From: an uncultured Methanobrevibacter sp.
GTDB lineage: Archaea; Methanobacteriota; Methanobacteria; Methanobacteriales; Methanobacteriaceae
DNA: 51,711 nt
Direction: 5' to 3'
NCBI GenBank assembly: GCA_900320515.1
Contig: ONSJ01000009.1
Span: forward strand, 1 to 51,711
Shown here: in pieces, positions 17,136-25,272 of the stretch
Numbering within the stretch: position 1 is the first letter of the stretch
How the letters are laid out: every line of letters begins with the position of its first letter
The notes under the pieces: model-generated
The model's input: only the letters and a program-made list of their open reading frames with translations
Told to the model about the DNA's origin: nothing
The model's database searches: none
Position numbers and translations under genes: made by a program

Positions 17136-19748
17136 TTGAACAAGAGAATATTTCTCACTTTAATATTTGTGCTCACTGTTGCATTATCAGTCGGTACAAT
17201 ATATGCAAGTGATGTAAATGTAACGGATTCATATGCCTCCAGTTCACAGGATGACGGATTAATCACGCTCAGTGATGACTCGTCTGAACTGCAGGCAACG
17301 GAAGCTGTTGTTGATAATGATTCATCAAACGATGTTTTAAAATCTGAAGATTCAAATACTTTATCAACTAACACTGAGGACAGTAATGTTTTGACAAGTG
17401 ACAATAATGCACCATCAACCATTGATGTATCAAAAACAGTCACTGCAAATGACGTTACTAAATATTATAAAGGAAGTGCAAAGTATACTGCAACATTTTT
17501 AGACATAAACGGTTCTGCTTTGGCAAATACCAATGTTAAAATTACATTAAATGGTAAAGAGTATACTCAAATGACTAACAGCAGAGGTGTCGCTTCCTTA
17601 AGCATTGATCTTAAGCCGGGAACATATAAAGTTGTTGCTACTAACCCTGATACCGGTTATAGCTTAACCAATACAGTTAAAATCTTATCAACTATTGTTT
17701 CCAGCGATATGAGTAAAGTTTATACTGACGGCAAGAAATTCACTGCGACTTTCCTTAAAAGCAATGGGAAAGCATTAGCTAAAAAAACTGTAAAATTTAG
17801 AATTAACGGTAAAACATACAAAGTAAAAACCAACAGTAAAGGAAAAGCCAGCTTGTCCTTAACCAAACTACGTAAAGGAACCTACAAGATTATTTCCTAT
17901 AATGCTGACGGTTCGAAAAAAACCAATAAGGTAAAAGTAATCAGAACATCAAAAACTTCATTAACATCCAAAGATTACCTTTTCCTTAAAAAGGACAAAA
18001 AAAGAGTTAAGGTAAAACTGCTTAACCAATTGGGTTATGCTCCTGCGAAAGGTAAAGTTATCAGATTAGCTTTAAACGGTAAAAAATACTCTGCCAAAAC
18101 AAATGCAAAAGGTATTGCTAGTTTCAAGTTGCCTTCACTTAAAAAGGGAGTATATACTATGAAATACTCCTTTGCCAAGTCAGGTTACTACAAAGCATCC
18201 AGTGTAAAGAATAGATTAACAGTCATTCCAACCAAAAAAGTCACTTACACTGTTAAAAGCACTACTGTATTCGGTCATGGTGCAGGAACATTATATAAAG
18301 TAGCTTTAACATCCGGCGGTGTTCCAATTGCAAATAAGAAGGTTACACTCACCGTAAATGGTCAGACACAGACCAAAGTCACAAACAGCAAGGGTATTGT
18401 TTCAATACCTATCGATTTGGATATTGGAAACTATGAAATTAAATTTTCCAATAAAGCCGATTCCAAACTTGATGCAAAATCAGGATTAACCGCAATCAGC
18501 GTTGTTGAAAGAACTCCGACTTCTGTAAGCTGGAAATCTGAAACCACCATTTATGAAGGATCACAATCCTGTAAGATATTAGTGCTGGACCATAACAATA
18601 AACCTATATCCAAAGGAAATGTCCAATTGACAGTCAACTCACAGACTTACAGTGCTAAAACCGCTTCAGATGGTTATGCAACCATTAAAGCAACATTCAC
18701 TCCGGGAACTGTTAAGGTTTCATATACATTCACCGGTAACAACCTGAATGCTCCAAGTTCAGGCACTACAACTTTAACTGTGAAAAAGATTGATTTCATA
18801 ACCCTTAAGAATGTTATTGCCGGCGCAAAAACAATAAAGGCATATTATGCTGACAACAATAAGGTGCCATCCAGCGTATCTGCAGGGGGATTAACATTTA
18901 CAATGCCCGAATTCCTATATGTGATGAGTGAGGCAATCAGCAATCTCGGCAGTTCCAATACCGGAAATGTTCCTATCCTAAAAGGAGTGGCTGCACCGAC
19001 TTCACCTAGCGGTGACACAATTTCTTCAGTTGAATTATACAAAAAGGATTACATAACTGTTGCCAAGAATGCTGTAACATTCATTAAAAACAACAAGCAG
19101 GCACCGAATTATGCTAATTCAGCCGTTGGAAAAATCATCTACTCCGAATTGATAGATGCATTCTCAAGAATTTTAGCATTCTACGGAAACAACAATAATC
19201 AACTGCCTAATTATTGCGTAATCACATACGGTACCGGAGGTTCTTCAAGTTCACAAGGCGGAACTGGTTTGAATGAGAAAAATACGGTTAAGGACCTTAG
19301 CATATATCTCAAATCCACCAGTAACTGTCAAGTTGGAAACTCTAAGATTAAATCAAAAGTGAACTCACTTACCAGCGGATTGTCTAGCAACTTAGCAAAA
19401 GCTAAAGCGATTTACAACTATGTAAGGGATTCCATATCATACAGTTTCTATTACGATACAAACTATGGTGCGGTAGGTACCTATAACCACGGATCAGGAA
19501 ATTGTGTAGACCAGGCACATTTACTCATTGCAATGTATAGAACCGCAGGACTTCCTGCAAGATATGTACACGGAACATGTACATTCTCCAGCGGAAGTAC
19601 ATACGGTCACGTATGGGCTCAGGTACTAGTTGACGGTAGCTGGCATGTTGTAGACCCAACAAGCTCAAGAAATTCATTCGGAACAGTAGTTAATTGGAAT
19701 ACAAAATCATTCAGATTCCAAGGAACCTATTCAAGTCTTCCATTCTAA
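17136..19748 (+). CDS. Surface protein with Ig-like repeats, pseudomurein-binding-type repeats and transglutaminase domain
   Basis: The 870-aa exported protein has a signal peptide (about 1-25) and an acidic Ser/Asp stalk. Then come about five Ig-like repeats (KYYKGS, TNSKGKAS, LRKGTYK). Two segments resembling pseudomurein-binding repeats (PF09373) sit at about 551-605 (VPSSV...FTMPEFLYVMSEAI) and 636-700 (QLPNYCVI). A C-terminal transglutaminase/C71-like domain follows with Cys790 in GNCVDQA, His825 in YGHVWA and Asp840 in VDPTS. The domain resembles pseudomurein endoisopeptidases (PeiW/PeiP), so it may cut or remodel the cell wall or anchor the protein to it. Translation starts at TTG 17136, 8 nt after GGGGGT, exactly as in the paralogue at 10497. 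Promoter and leader are also shared. Confidence 0.88.
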   Translation: MNKRIFLTLIFVLTVALSVGTIYASDVNVTDSYASSSQDDGLITLSDDSSELQATEAVVDNDSSNDVLKSEDSNTLSTNTEDSNVLTSDNNAPSTIDVSKTVTANDVTKYYKGSAKYTATFLDINGSALANTNVKITLNGKEYTQMTNSRGVASLSIDLKPGTYKVVATNPDTGYSLTNTVKILSTIVSSDMSKVYTDGKKFTATFLKSNGKALAKKTVKFRINGKTYKVKTNSKGKASLSLTKLRKGTYKIISYNADGSKKTNKVKVIRTSKTSLTSKDYLFLKKDKKRVKVKLLNQLGYAPAKGKVIRLALNGKKYSAKTNAKGIASFKLPSLKKGVYTMKYSFAKSGYYKASSVKNRLTVIPTKKVTYTVKSTTVFGHGAGTLYKVALTSGGVPIANKKVTLTVNGQTQTKVTNSKGIVSIPIDLDIGNYEIKFSNKADSKLDAKSGLTAISVVERTPTSVSWKSETTIYEGSQSCKILVLDHNNKPISKGNVQLTVNSQTYSAKTASDGYATIKATFTPGTVKVSYTFTGNNLNAPSSGTTTLTVKKIDFITLKNVIAGAKTIKAYYADNNKVPSSVSAGGLTFTMPEFLYVMSEAISNLGSSNTGNVPILKGVAAPTSPSGDTISSVELYKKDYITVAKNAVTFIKNNKQAPNYANSAVGKIIYSELIDAFSRILAFYGNNNNQLPNYCVITYGTGGSSSSQGGTGLNEKNTVKDLSIYLKSTSNCQVGNSKIKSKVNSLTSGLSSNLAKAKAIYNYVRDSISYSFYYDTNYGAVGTYNHGSGNCVDQAHLLIAMYRTAGLPARYVHGTCTFSSGSTYGHVWAQVLVDGSWHVVDPTSSRNSFGTVVNWNTKSFRFQGTYSSLPF

Positions 19749-19754
19749 TTAACT

Positions 19755-19779
19755 ATTTCCTTTTTTTCTTTTTTTAAAA
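19755..19779 (+). terminator. T-run terminator after surface protein 2
   Basis: TTTCCTTTTTTTCTTTTTTT follows the stop codon within a few bases. The A-run just after may serve the convergent CARF gene in the other direction. Confidence 0.5.
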
Positions 19780-19786
19780 AAAATTA

Positions 19787-21076
19787 TTAATTCTTGTTTA
19801 AATCCAGTTTTAAATCAAATTTAGCGAATTTTGTTTGTTTTATGAATTTTTTCATGTCCTTATCCAGGGAATATGATAAATTAAGCACTATATTAAGGAA
19901 TTCATCAAAGTCATTTTGAGTCAGTGAATCAAGGCCATGGGCCAAAATGGAATTGTTCCTCTTTCGTGTCAGGTTTTTGATTTTTGATTCGTTTTCGACA
20001 TAGTATTTTCCCAAATCATTTCCAAGTTCATTTAAAAGCAGGAAATCCTTTTCCAAACCTATCCTTATTTTTCCATCTTCTCTTGTTTTTTCCAAATCCA
20101 TTATGAACTCTTCAGATACATTGTTTTGTTTAAGTACTGAAACATCGATATCTGAGCTTTTGATATTGTATTTGGTCAATTCGATTTGTGCAATCAGTTC
20201 AAATGACCTGTATAGCCTTGCTATTGCATCATCGTATTTGAATTCCTCAGACCTTCTTATTGAATTGTTAATCAGGCTTGCAAGGATATAGCAGTTTTTC
20301 AGATTTACCGATTTGGAATTGATGATGTTTCCAAGAGCCTTCAGGTTAAATTTGATATCATTTTTGACTTCCATGAATTCAACCTGGTTTAAATTTACTT
20401 TTCTCAGATGGTCATATGCATCTTCAAAATCCATATTGTCCCATGCATAATATGCTTTGCAGAGATGCATTAATGAGTCCTTATGGATGTTCAAATCTAC
20501 GATATAATTCAGGATATCGATGCATGCCCTGAAACGATTGGCGTTAAAATTGTTTCTTGTTCTCATCAAGGCGAACTTGTCATATATCTTGTAGATGTTT
20601 TGGTAGTTGATGATTTCGGTTCCCCTTGAAACTTCGCCTGTTGACCTGTCCCCTCCGACAGAAATCAGATCCTTTGAATAGAACATTCCACAGCTTGCCA
20701 TTGCTGCAGACATTGTTTTGGTTCCGGAGGTGTAATCCATAATTATATCATAGTCGTTATCATCTTCATAATCCAATTCCCATATCTTTGATTCATATGC
20801 TTCAAAACAGGTATTCAAATCATCTATTGCATTGATTATGACAATCTGATAATCCTCATCCAGTATGAATTCATCATTATCTTTATGAAATAGTTCTTTT
20901 ATATATTCAACTGTCCCTTTTGACTTGTCTGATGCGAAAAATATGACCTTGTCTGGGCGTATCTTATTTATGATATAATATAATTTTTGTGCATGGTTTT
21001 GAGAGTTTTCTTCATTTATGTTTAAATTTGTACCGGTTCCCACGGTCATAAACAGAATGACTTTCTTTCTTTTCAT
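19787..21076 (-). CDS. CARF-HEPN ribonuclease, Cas02710/Csm6-like (orphan)
   Basis: This 429-aa protein resembles the CRISPR-associated TIGR02710/Cas02710 group of CARF-domain effectors. The N-terminal CARF Rossmann domain starts VILFMTVGTGTN and has the ligand-binding loop DYTSGTKTMSAA (114-125). A helical middle region holds YDDAIARLYRSFELIAQ (281-297), typical of this family. The C-terminal HEPN domain has the catalytic pattern R373-N-x5-H380 (RNNSILAHG). Known relatives are RNases switched on by cyclic oligoadenylate made by type III CRISPR systems. No cas genes or CRISPR repeats occur in this window, so it is either an orphan or works with a system elsewhere. It is the downstream partner, 9 nt from the M14-like gene on the same strand. 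Confidence 0.85.
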   Translation of the reverse strand: MKRKKVILFMTVGTGTNLNINEENSQNHAQKLYYIINKIRPDKVIFFASDKSKGTVEYIKELFHKDNDEFILDEDYQIVIINAIDDLNTCFEAYESKIWELDYEDDNDYDIIMDYTSGTKTMSAAMASCGMFYSKDLISVGGDRSTGEVSRGTEIINYQNIYKIYDKFALMRTRNNFNANRFRACIDILNYIVDLNIHKDSLMHLCKAYYAWDNMDFEDAYDHLRKVNLNQVEFMEVKNDIKFNLKALGNIINSKSVNLKNCYILASLINNSIRRSEEFKYDDAIARLYRSFELIAQIELTKYNIKSSDIDVSVLKQNNVSEEFIMDLEKTREDGKIRIGLEKDFLLLNELGNDLGKYYVENESKIKNLTRKRNNSILAHGLDSLTQNDFDEFLNIVLNLSYSLDKDMKKFIKQTKFAKFDLKLDLNKN

Positions 21077-21085
21077 AATATCACT

Positions 21086-21769
21086 TTAGATGTTTTCAGC
21101 TATCAAATTAAATAGTTCTTTAGTCTTGTCGGTTGCGGTGCTTTCCCAAATGTCTTCGGGAATTTCATATACAAATGTCGGATATCCTGCCTGTGCAATC
21201 GGCTTTGAAACCAAAACGGCAGAGGTGGATTTGTATGTTTCGTTTCCAGTTACAGGATAATAGTTGAAATCGCTGCTTTCGCTTATCTTTTCGGAAATGC
21301 TTACAGAAGCGTTATCCATAGCAGGTGTGGCAAGATAGAAACCTTCACCATATTCTGGATTATGGGAATGGCTTATTATCACTGCATCTGCATCGGAGGC
21401 GGTAACATTTGGATTGACATAATCATGAACCAGGCTTTCCCCGTTTGCCCTTCCCTTTTCATAATCATCAGGACTGTCAGTTACGGTTACCTTATAGTTG
21501 ATAATCTTGACATTGTCATTTCCGAATTGTCGTGCTGCCTGTATTTCAGGCTCAATTGACAGGGTTTCCCTTGGATGAATTCCGGTTATCAGAGCAATGC
21601 ATTTGGTGGCGTTTTCATTTCCGGCAATTCCGACTTCCACTGTTCCGATACTGGTATTTGCAATTGTAGTATATTCAATTTCAGGATAATGTGTGCTTTC
21701 AAAAAATATTATCCCTCCAATAATTATTAATGACACTACAATAATAATTATTTTGCTTGATTTTTGCAT
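21086..21769 (-). CDS. Membrane-anchored M14/AstE-like metallohydrolase
   Basis: The 227-aa protein has an N-terminal membrane anchor (about 5-24) and an external domain. The motif GIHPRE puts a zinc-type HxxE pair at His65/Glu68, and a third ligand could be His134 or His136 in VIISHSHN. This is the pattern of the zinc carboxypeptidase (M14) and succinylglutamate desuccinylase fold. The protein is shorter than typical carboxypeptidases, so it may be a divergent or minimal member. The substrate is unknown; an external location fits cell-wall peptide processing. It is 9 nt upstream of the CARF-HEPN gene, so co-transcription is likely but a functional link is not shown. Confidence 0.6.
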   Translation of the reverse strand: MQKSSKIIIIVVSLIIIGGIIFFESTHYPEIEYTTIANTSIGTVEVGIAGNENATKCIALITGIHPRETLSIEPEIQAARQFGNDNVKIINYKVTVTDSPDDYEKGRANGESLVHDYVNPNVTASDADAVIISHSHNPEYGEGFYLATPAMDNASVSISEKISESSDFNYYPVTGNETYKSTSAVLVSKPIAQAGYPTFVYEIPEDIWESTATDKTKELFNLIAENI

Positions 21770-21841
21770 ATTTTCACCTTTAATTAATATTTTGTTGACT
21801 ACACTAATTAATATATTCTAAATGGTGATGAAAATGACATT

Positions 21842-21890
21842 AAAAAAATAGAAAAATTATATCCGAGCACTGAAATCCAGTGCCCAGATA
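21842..21890 (-). terminator. Intrinsic terminator of the MFS gene
   Basis: On the minus strand a stem built from GCACTG/CAGTGC, with outer TATC/GATA pairs, is followed by T-rich sequence (complement of AAAAAAATAGAAAAAT at 21842-21857). It begins 12 bp after the stop of the MFS gene. Confidence 0.65.
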
Positions 21891-21901
21891 TGTTTTTTGA
21901 T

Positions 21902-23287
21902 TTAACGGTCAGTGTTGAACTTGTCGCTTGACCTGATTCCTACAAGTGATGCGAATACCGCAAGGACACATGCGACTGTACATATTATACAGATTATTTG
22001 TGATGCCTGCACAATCATTGCCGCATATTGAGGATCCAGTTTCAGGCTGCCCATTACCCATGCAAATATCAATGTCAAAAGCCCTAAACTCATTGTTTGG
22101 CCTATGGTTCTCATTGTTGCCTGTGATGCGGATGCTGTCGGCGCATCTCTTGGAGGAACTGAGCTCATGATGGCGTTCATGTTCGGACTTGAGAAGAGCC
22201 CCATTCCGATACCCTGCAGCACCATTGCAAGAACAACGATATACAGTGGGGTTTCGCCGGTGAGGAATGTCAGGATTCCCAATGCGATTGCAGCTATTCC
22301 TATTCCCAATGCGGCGAGCTTTTGCGGATGAATCCTGTCTGAAAGCTTTCCTGCATTAGGTGCCATTATTGCCATGATTATAGGTGTGATGATCAATATC
22401 ATTCCGGACATTTGAGCATCCCAGCCTCTCACATACTGGAAATGATAGTTTAGAATTGTTGTAACAACCATAATCGCCAGATAGCTGCATAATGCCGCAA
22501 CGTTGGATGATGTGAACTTCTTGTTTTTGAAGAGGTTCATATTGAATACAGGTGATTTCTGCCTTAACTCATACCATCCGAAGACTGCCAATATTACAAG
22601 GCCTGTAAGGGTAAGTATCTTTCCTGTTGTTGTTATCAGTGAAGTGAATCCATAAATGAAAGCTAGAATGCCTATTGCATATAATATGGATCCGACCTTG
22701 TCGATTTTATCTTTTTCATATGTTTTCCACTCCTGAGGTATTTTCAGAATCATCAAAATGATACATAATACCAAAAATGGAATCACAAAGTAAAACATGG
22801 ACCTCCAGCCGAGATTATGCACTAGAAATCCGCAGATTACTGGGGACAGGGATGTTGCAAGATATACTCCTGTTACTGTAAAGCCCAATGCCTTTCCACG
22901 ATTTTGCGGTTTGACCGCATGCACTACCATTGCCATTGCAGATACGTTCAGGAATGCCACTCCCGCACCCTGAATAATCCTGAATACCAAGAATGATTCT
23001 GTTGAAAATGACAGACATGCGCCAATTGAGCCTGCAAGAAATACAAATATTCCTGCAAGCAATGACTTTTTAACTCCGAATTTTCCTGAAATTTGTCCTG
23101 CCGGCACTGTAAAGACTGCAACCACCAGGAAAAATATTGTTGGAACCCAGTTTTGAATAACATTGTTCATTGCAAAGTCCTGTGCTATCGCTGGAACCCC
23201 AATGATTATTCCATTTGATAGAAAGACTGCAAAAAATGATGTTATGAATGATATTGCCACTACATATGTTTCGAACTCTAATTTCAT
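21902..23287 (-). CDS. MFS drug exporter (EmrB/QacA-type)
   Basis: The 461-aa multi-pass protein is a proton-driven drug-export type major facilitator. It starts MKLEFETYVVAISFITSFFAVFLSNGIIIGVPAIAQ and has about 12-14 membrane helices. The motif GWRSMFYFVIP and the preceding PVICGFLVHNL are typical motif-C-type EmrB/QacA features, and GKFGVKKSLLAGI corresponds to motif A. The start is ATG 23287, preceded by GAGGGAG. It is directly downstream of a MarR regulator on the same strand (14-bp gap), as in many regulated efflux pairs. Confidence 0.88.
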   Translation of the reverse strand: MKLEFETYVVAISFITSFFAVFLSNGIIIGVPAIAQDFAMNNVIQNWVPTIFFLVVAVFTVPAGQISGKFGVKKSLLAGIFVFLAGSIGACLSFSTESFLVFRIIQGAGVAFLNVSAMAMVVHAVKPQNRGKALGFTVTGVYLATSLSPVICGFLVHNLGWRSMFYFVIPFLVLCIILMILKIPQEWKTYEKDKIDKVGSILYAIGILAFIYGFTSLITTTGKILTLTGLVILAVFGWYELRQKSPVFNMNLFKNKKFTSSNVAALCSYLAIMVVTTILNYHFQYVRGWDAQMSGMILIITPIIMAIMAPNAGKLSDRIHPQKLAALGIGIAAIALGILTFLTGETPLYIVVLAMVLQGIGMGLFSSPNMNAIMSSVPPRDAPTASASQATMRTIGQTMSLGLLTLIFAWVMGSLKLDPQYAAMIVQASQIICIICTVACVLAVFASLVGIRSSDKFNTDR

Positions 23288-23300
23288 TTTTTCTCCCTCT

Positions 23301-23750
23301 TTAATTATCTTCAATAAGATTCATGCCTCTTTTTGCTATTTCCATTATTCTTCTTTTGACTTTAATGTCGTCTTCTGTTATTCCCACTTCCATTTCCCAT
23401 TCCTTTGATATTCTTCTGTATTCCGGAACAAGATTTCTTCCTTTTTCGGTTGTATTCAACATGTATTTGCGCCTGTTTTCTGGATTGACCTTTCTTTGGA
23501 TAAATCCCTGCTCTTCAAGTTTTCTTAATGTCTTTGCGATGTTTCCTTTGCTTTGGCAAAACATGTTCGCCACATCCTCCTGAGAGCAGTTTGGATTATC
23601 GTAGATGAACATGATATATCTCACATCATGGCCCAAATCAAGTTCATTGAATTTTGATTTCATGTATTTCTGCTGATTCAGGGAAATGTTGTGAATCCAT
23701 GCGACAAATGGTGTATTGTCATTTAGTGCCTGATAACTTTCATCCTCCAT
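23301..23750 (-). CDS. MarR-family transcriptional regulator
   Basis: The 149-aa winged-helix protein has the MarR core: 'RYIMFIYDNPNCSQEDVANMFCQSKGNIAKTLRKLEEQGFIQRKVNPENRRKYML' contains the recognition helix (CQSKGNIAKTLRKL) and wing (NRRKYMLNTT). Such proteins usually repress their own operon and are released by phenolic or other ligands. ATG 23750 follows AGGTGA by 5 nt; an upstream ATG at 23768 would give only 6 more residues. It is co-directional and adjacent to the MFS exporter, and a palindromic operator candidate lies just upstream. Confidence 0.9.
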   Translation of the reverse strand: MEDESYQALNDNTPFVAWIHNISLNQQKYMKSKFNELDLGHDVRYIMFIYDNPNCSQEDVANMFCQSKGNIAKTLRKLEEQGFIQRKVNPENRRKYMLNTTEKGRNLVPEYRRISKEWEMEVGITEDDIKVKRRIMEIAKRGMNLIEDN

Positions 23751-23791
23751 ATTTTTCACCTGATTCATAATATGTTTTGAAAGAATATAAA

Positions 23792-23807
23792 TGTTTCTAA
23801 TGAAACA
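23792..23807 (-). promoter_or_regulatory. MarR operator candidate
   Basis: TGTTTC-TAAT-GAAACA is a perfect 6-bp inverted repeat touching the minus-strand TATA-like TTTATATT. Another GAAACA lies at 23817-23822, and a near-copy TGTTTCAATGAAAGCA begins at about 23879. A cluster of related palindromes fits repression of the MarR/MFS operon. Confidence 0.55.
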
Positions 23808-24215
23808 GTTCTAAATGAAACAAATATGGTCTTTCGTGTGAACCTTTGATTTTTAAATCCAAAAGATTTTTATACCATGTTTCAATGAAAGCAATTTTTC
23901 AGAGTTATATCAATTTTTTAAAGCCATTACAATTCAATAAATATTAAATAGGATGAATAAAATACCAATTAATTAATTTCAAGAGATTTTAGAGGACTTG
24001 TAAAAAACATCAAAAAAGAAAATTCTGATGACTCTGAAAGTGCCATTATATCAACTGAAAGATGGTTTATTTTATGAGTATTGAAAATAAAACTCATTTA
24101 ACAAACTATCTCTCTCATTAATATAGATGAAATGGGAATTTAAAATAAAATTTAATCAGGGATATATATCAAGTCCTTTAAAAAATTAGATTTCAATCAA
24201 AAATTGGTGAGGATA
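23808..24215. other. Intergenic region with a possible coding remnant
   Basis: Besides the MarR promoter, 23973-24077 (+) is an open frame without a start that reads like protein (RDFRGLVKNIKK ... STERWFIL). It has a mixed codon make-up unlike the AT-rich spacer. It may be a fragment of a lost gene. The rest shows nothing recognisable. Confidence 0.3.
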
Positions 24216-24401
24216 ATGAAAAATCATATTAATGCTGCGGCATATGAAACATTTTACATCACAAAGGACATCAACTATCAATATAACAATCCCCTGGATA
24301 CAAGAAGGGCACCGAGGTTTGAATTAAATATAAAAAGATACATGGGAAAATCAAAGATCAGCAGAAACAGCAAAATCAAGTTCATTAATCTAGAAGTTTA
24401 G
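24216..24401 (+). CDS. Small basic protein, 61 aa
   Basis: This short frame starts at ATG 24216, 4 nt after GGTGAGG, a very good ribosome site for this genome. The protein is basic, with DTRRAPRF and a Lys/Arg/Ser-rich C-terminus, and no family is recognised. It overlaps the 3' end of the convergent HIRAN gene by 17 bp. The strong ribosome site supports translation. Confidence 0.5.
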   Translation: MKNHINAAAYETFYITKDINYQYNNPLDTRRAPRFELNIKRYMGKSKISRNSKIKFINLEV

Positions 24402-25197
24402 CAACTACATATTCTCCAAGGTAGATGAATAATATCTCAGCCTTCTGATTGTCTGAAATTGAATTTTTAATGTCGCTTGCGCTTTTGACCTCATCGATTA
24501 GAGTATATGGATTATTTGCAACATATCCTACAGTTTCACCTTCATACACTGCCGCTACTGCATCAGAATCATGCTCGTTGTCCTCATCCCTGACCAGACT
24601 CAGGACATTTCCGGCTTCAGGTGTGAAGTTATAGAAGTCGCTTCCTACAATATTGATTAGAGTGTCTTGGGTGGTGTTTAGATATTCGCACTGCTCTTCA
24701 AATTCCCTGAGCCTGTCAAATTCCTTATATGCAGTCAGATAACATTTATGGGCATCGGCAAGCTGATTTAATGCCTCCAGGATTTCAGCCTTAAGGAAGT
24801 AGAACTCAGAGGGATCTTCACTTTCAGGAATATTTTCAATTCCGCACTCTATTAGTCTTAATGCCTTTTCGTAATCGGCTTCGGGGAAAAATGTAACTTT
24901 TGCCCATCCATATAAGCAGTTGGCCTTGTTAAGTTGAATATCGGGAGATTCATGAAGTTTCAGCGCATCATCAAAACACTCAAGAGATTCATCAAATCGT
25001 CCAAGATTTTGCAAAACGATTCCTTTGAGGTTTAAGTTGGTGTAATTATAGTCTGTCTTTAAAGAGTTATCTATTTCGCTTAAAGCTTTGGTAAATTGCT
25101 TTTCTTTTATCAGATGGTCGATTTTGGGAGTATCCGAAACCTTGAATCGTGACTGGTGGGTATCATCGGATGAATCGATATAGAGATAATCTTTCAT
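24385..25197 (-). CDS. TPR-HIRAN fusion protein
   Basis: The 270-aa soluble protein has tetratricopeptide-like helical repeats in its first two thirds ('LNLKGIVLQNLGRFDESLECFDDALKL', 'CLYGWAKVTF...YEKALRLIECGIENI', 'FYFLKAEILEALNQLADAHKCYLTAYKEF'). A HIRAN domain (PF08797) follows at about 183-266 (GSDFYNF, LSLVRDEDNEHDSDAVAAVY, VGYVANNPYTL). HIRAN domains in HLTF and bacterial proteins bind DNA 3' ends or damaged DNA. The combination is unusual. ATG 25197 is chosen because the TATA-like element leaves only a short leader; ATG 25221 is an alternative. It is divergent from the 25273 gene with about 50-75 bp between them. Confidence 0.8.
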   Translation of the reverse strand: MKDYLYIDSSDDTHQSRFKVSDTPKIDHLIKEKQFTKALSEIDNSLKTDYNYTNLNLKGIVLQNLGRFDESLECFDDALKLHESPDIQLNKANCLYGWAKVTFFPEADYEKALRLIECGIENIPESEDPSEFYFLKAEILEALNQLADAHKCYLTAYKEFDRLREFEEQCEYLNTTQDTLINIVGSDFYNFTPEAGNVLSLVRDEDNEHDSDAVAAVYEGETVGYVANNPYTLIDEVKSASDIKNSISDNQKAEILFIYLGEYVVAKLLD

Positions 25198-25228
25198 GAT
25201 ATCATTTTTTTCAAAAATCATTTATTAA

Positions 25229-25264
25229 CTTTTATATTCTTTAAAACAAATATTTACCTAGGAG
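25229..25264. promoter_or_regulatory. Divergent promoter between HIRAN and disulfide-reductase genes
   Basis: The short spacer holds TTTATATT (plus) and its complementary TATA-type element (minus). AGGAG at 25260-25264 is the ribosome site of the plus gene. Expression of both genes must start within about 60 bp. Confidence 0.4.
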
Positions 25265-25272
25265 TAAATAAA

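Noticed and set aside
21826..21849. Tiny frame with GGTGATGAAAATG after the M14-like gene
   Set aside because: It codes for only four residues before a stop and cannot be supported as a gene.
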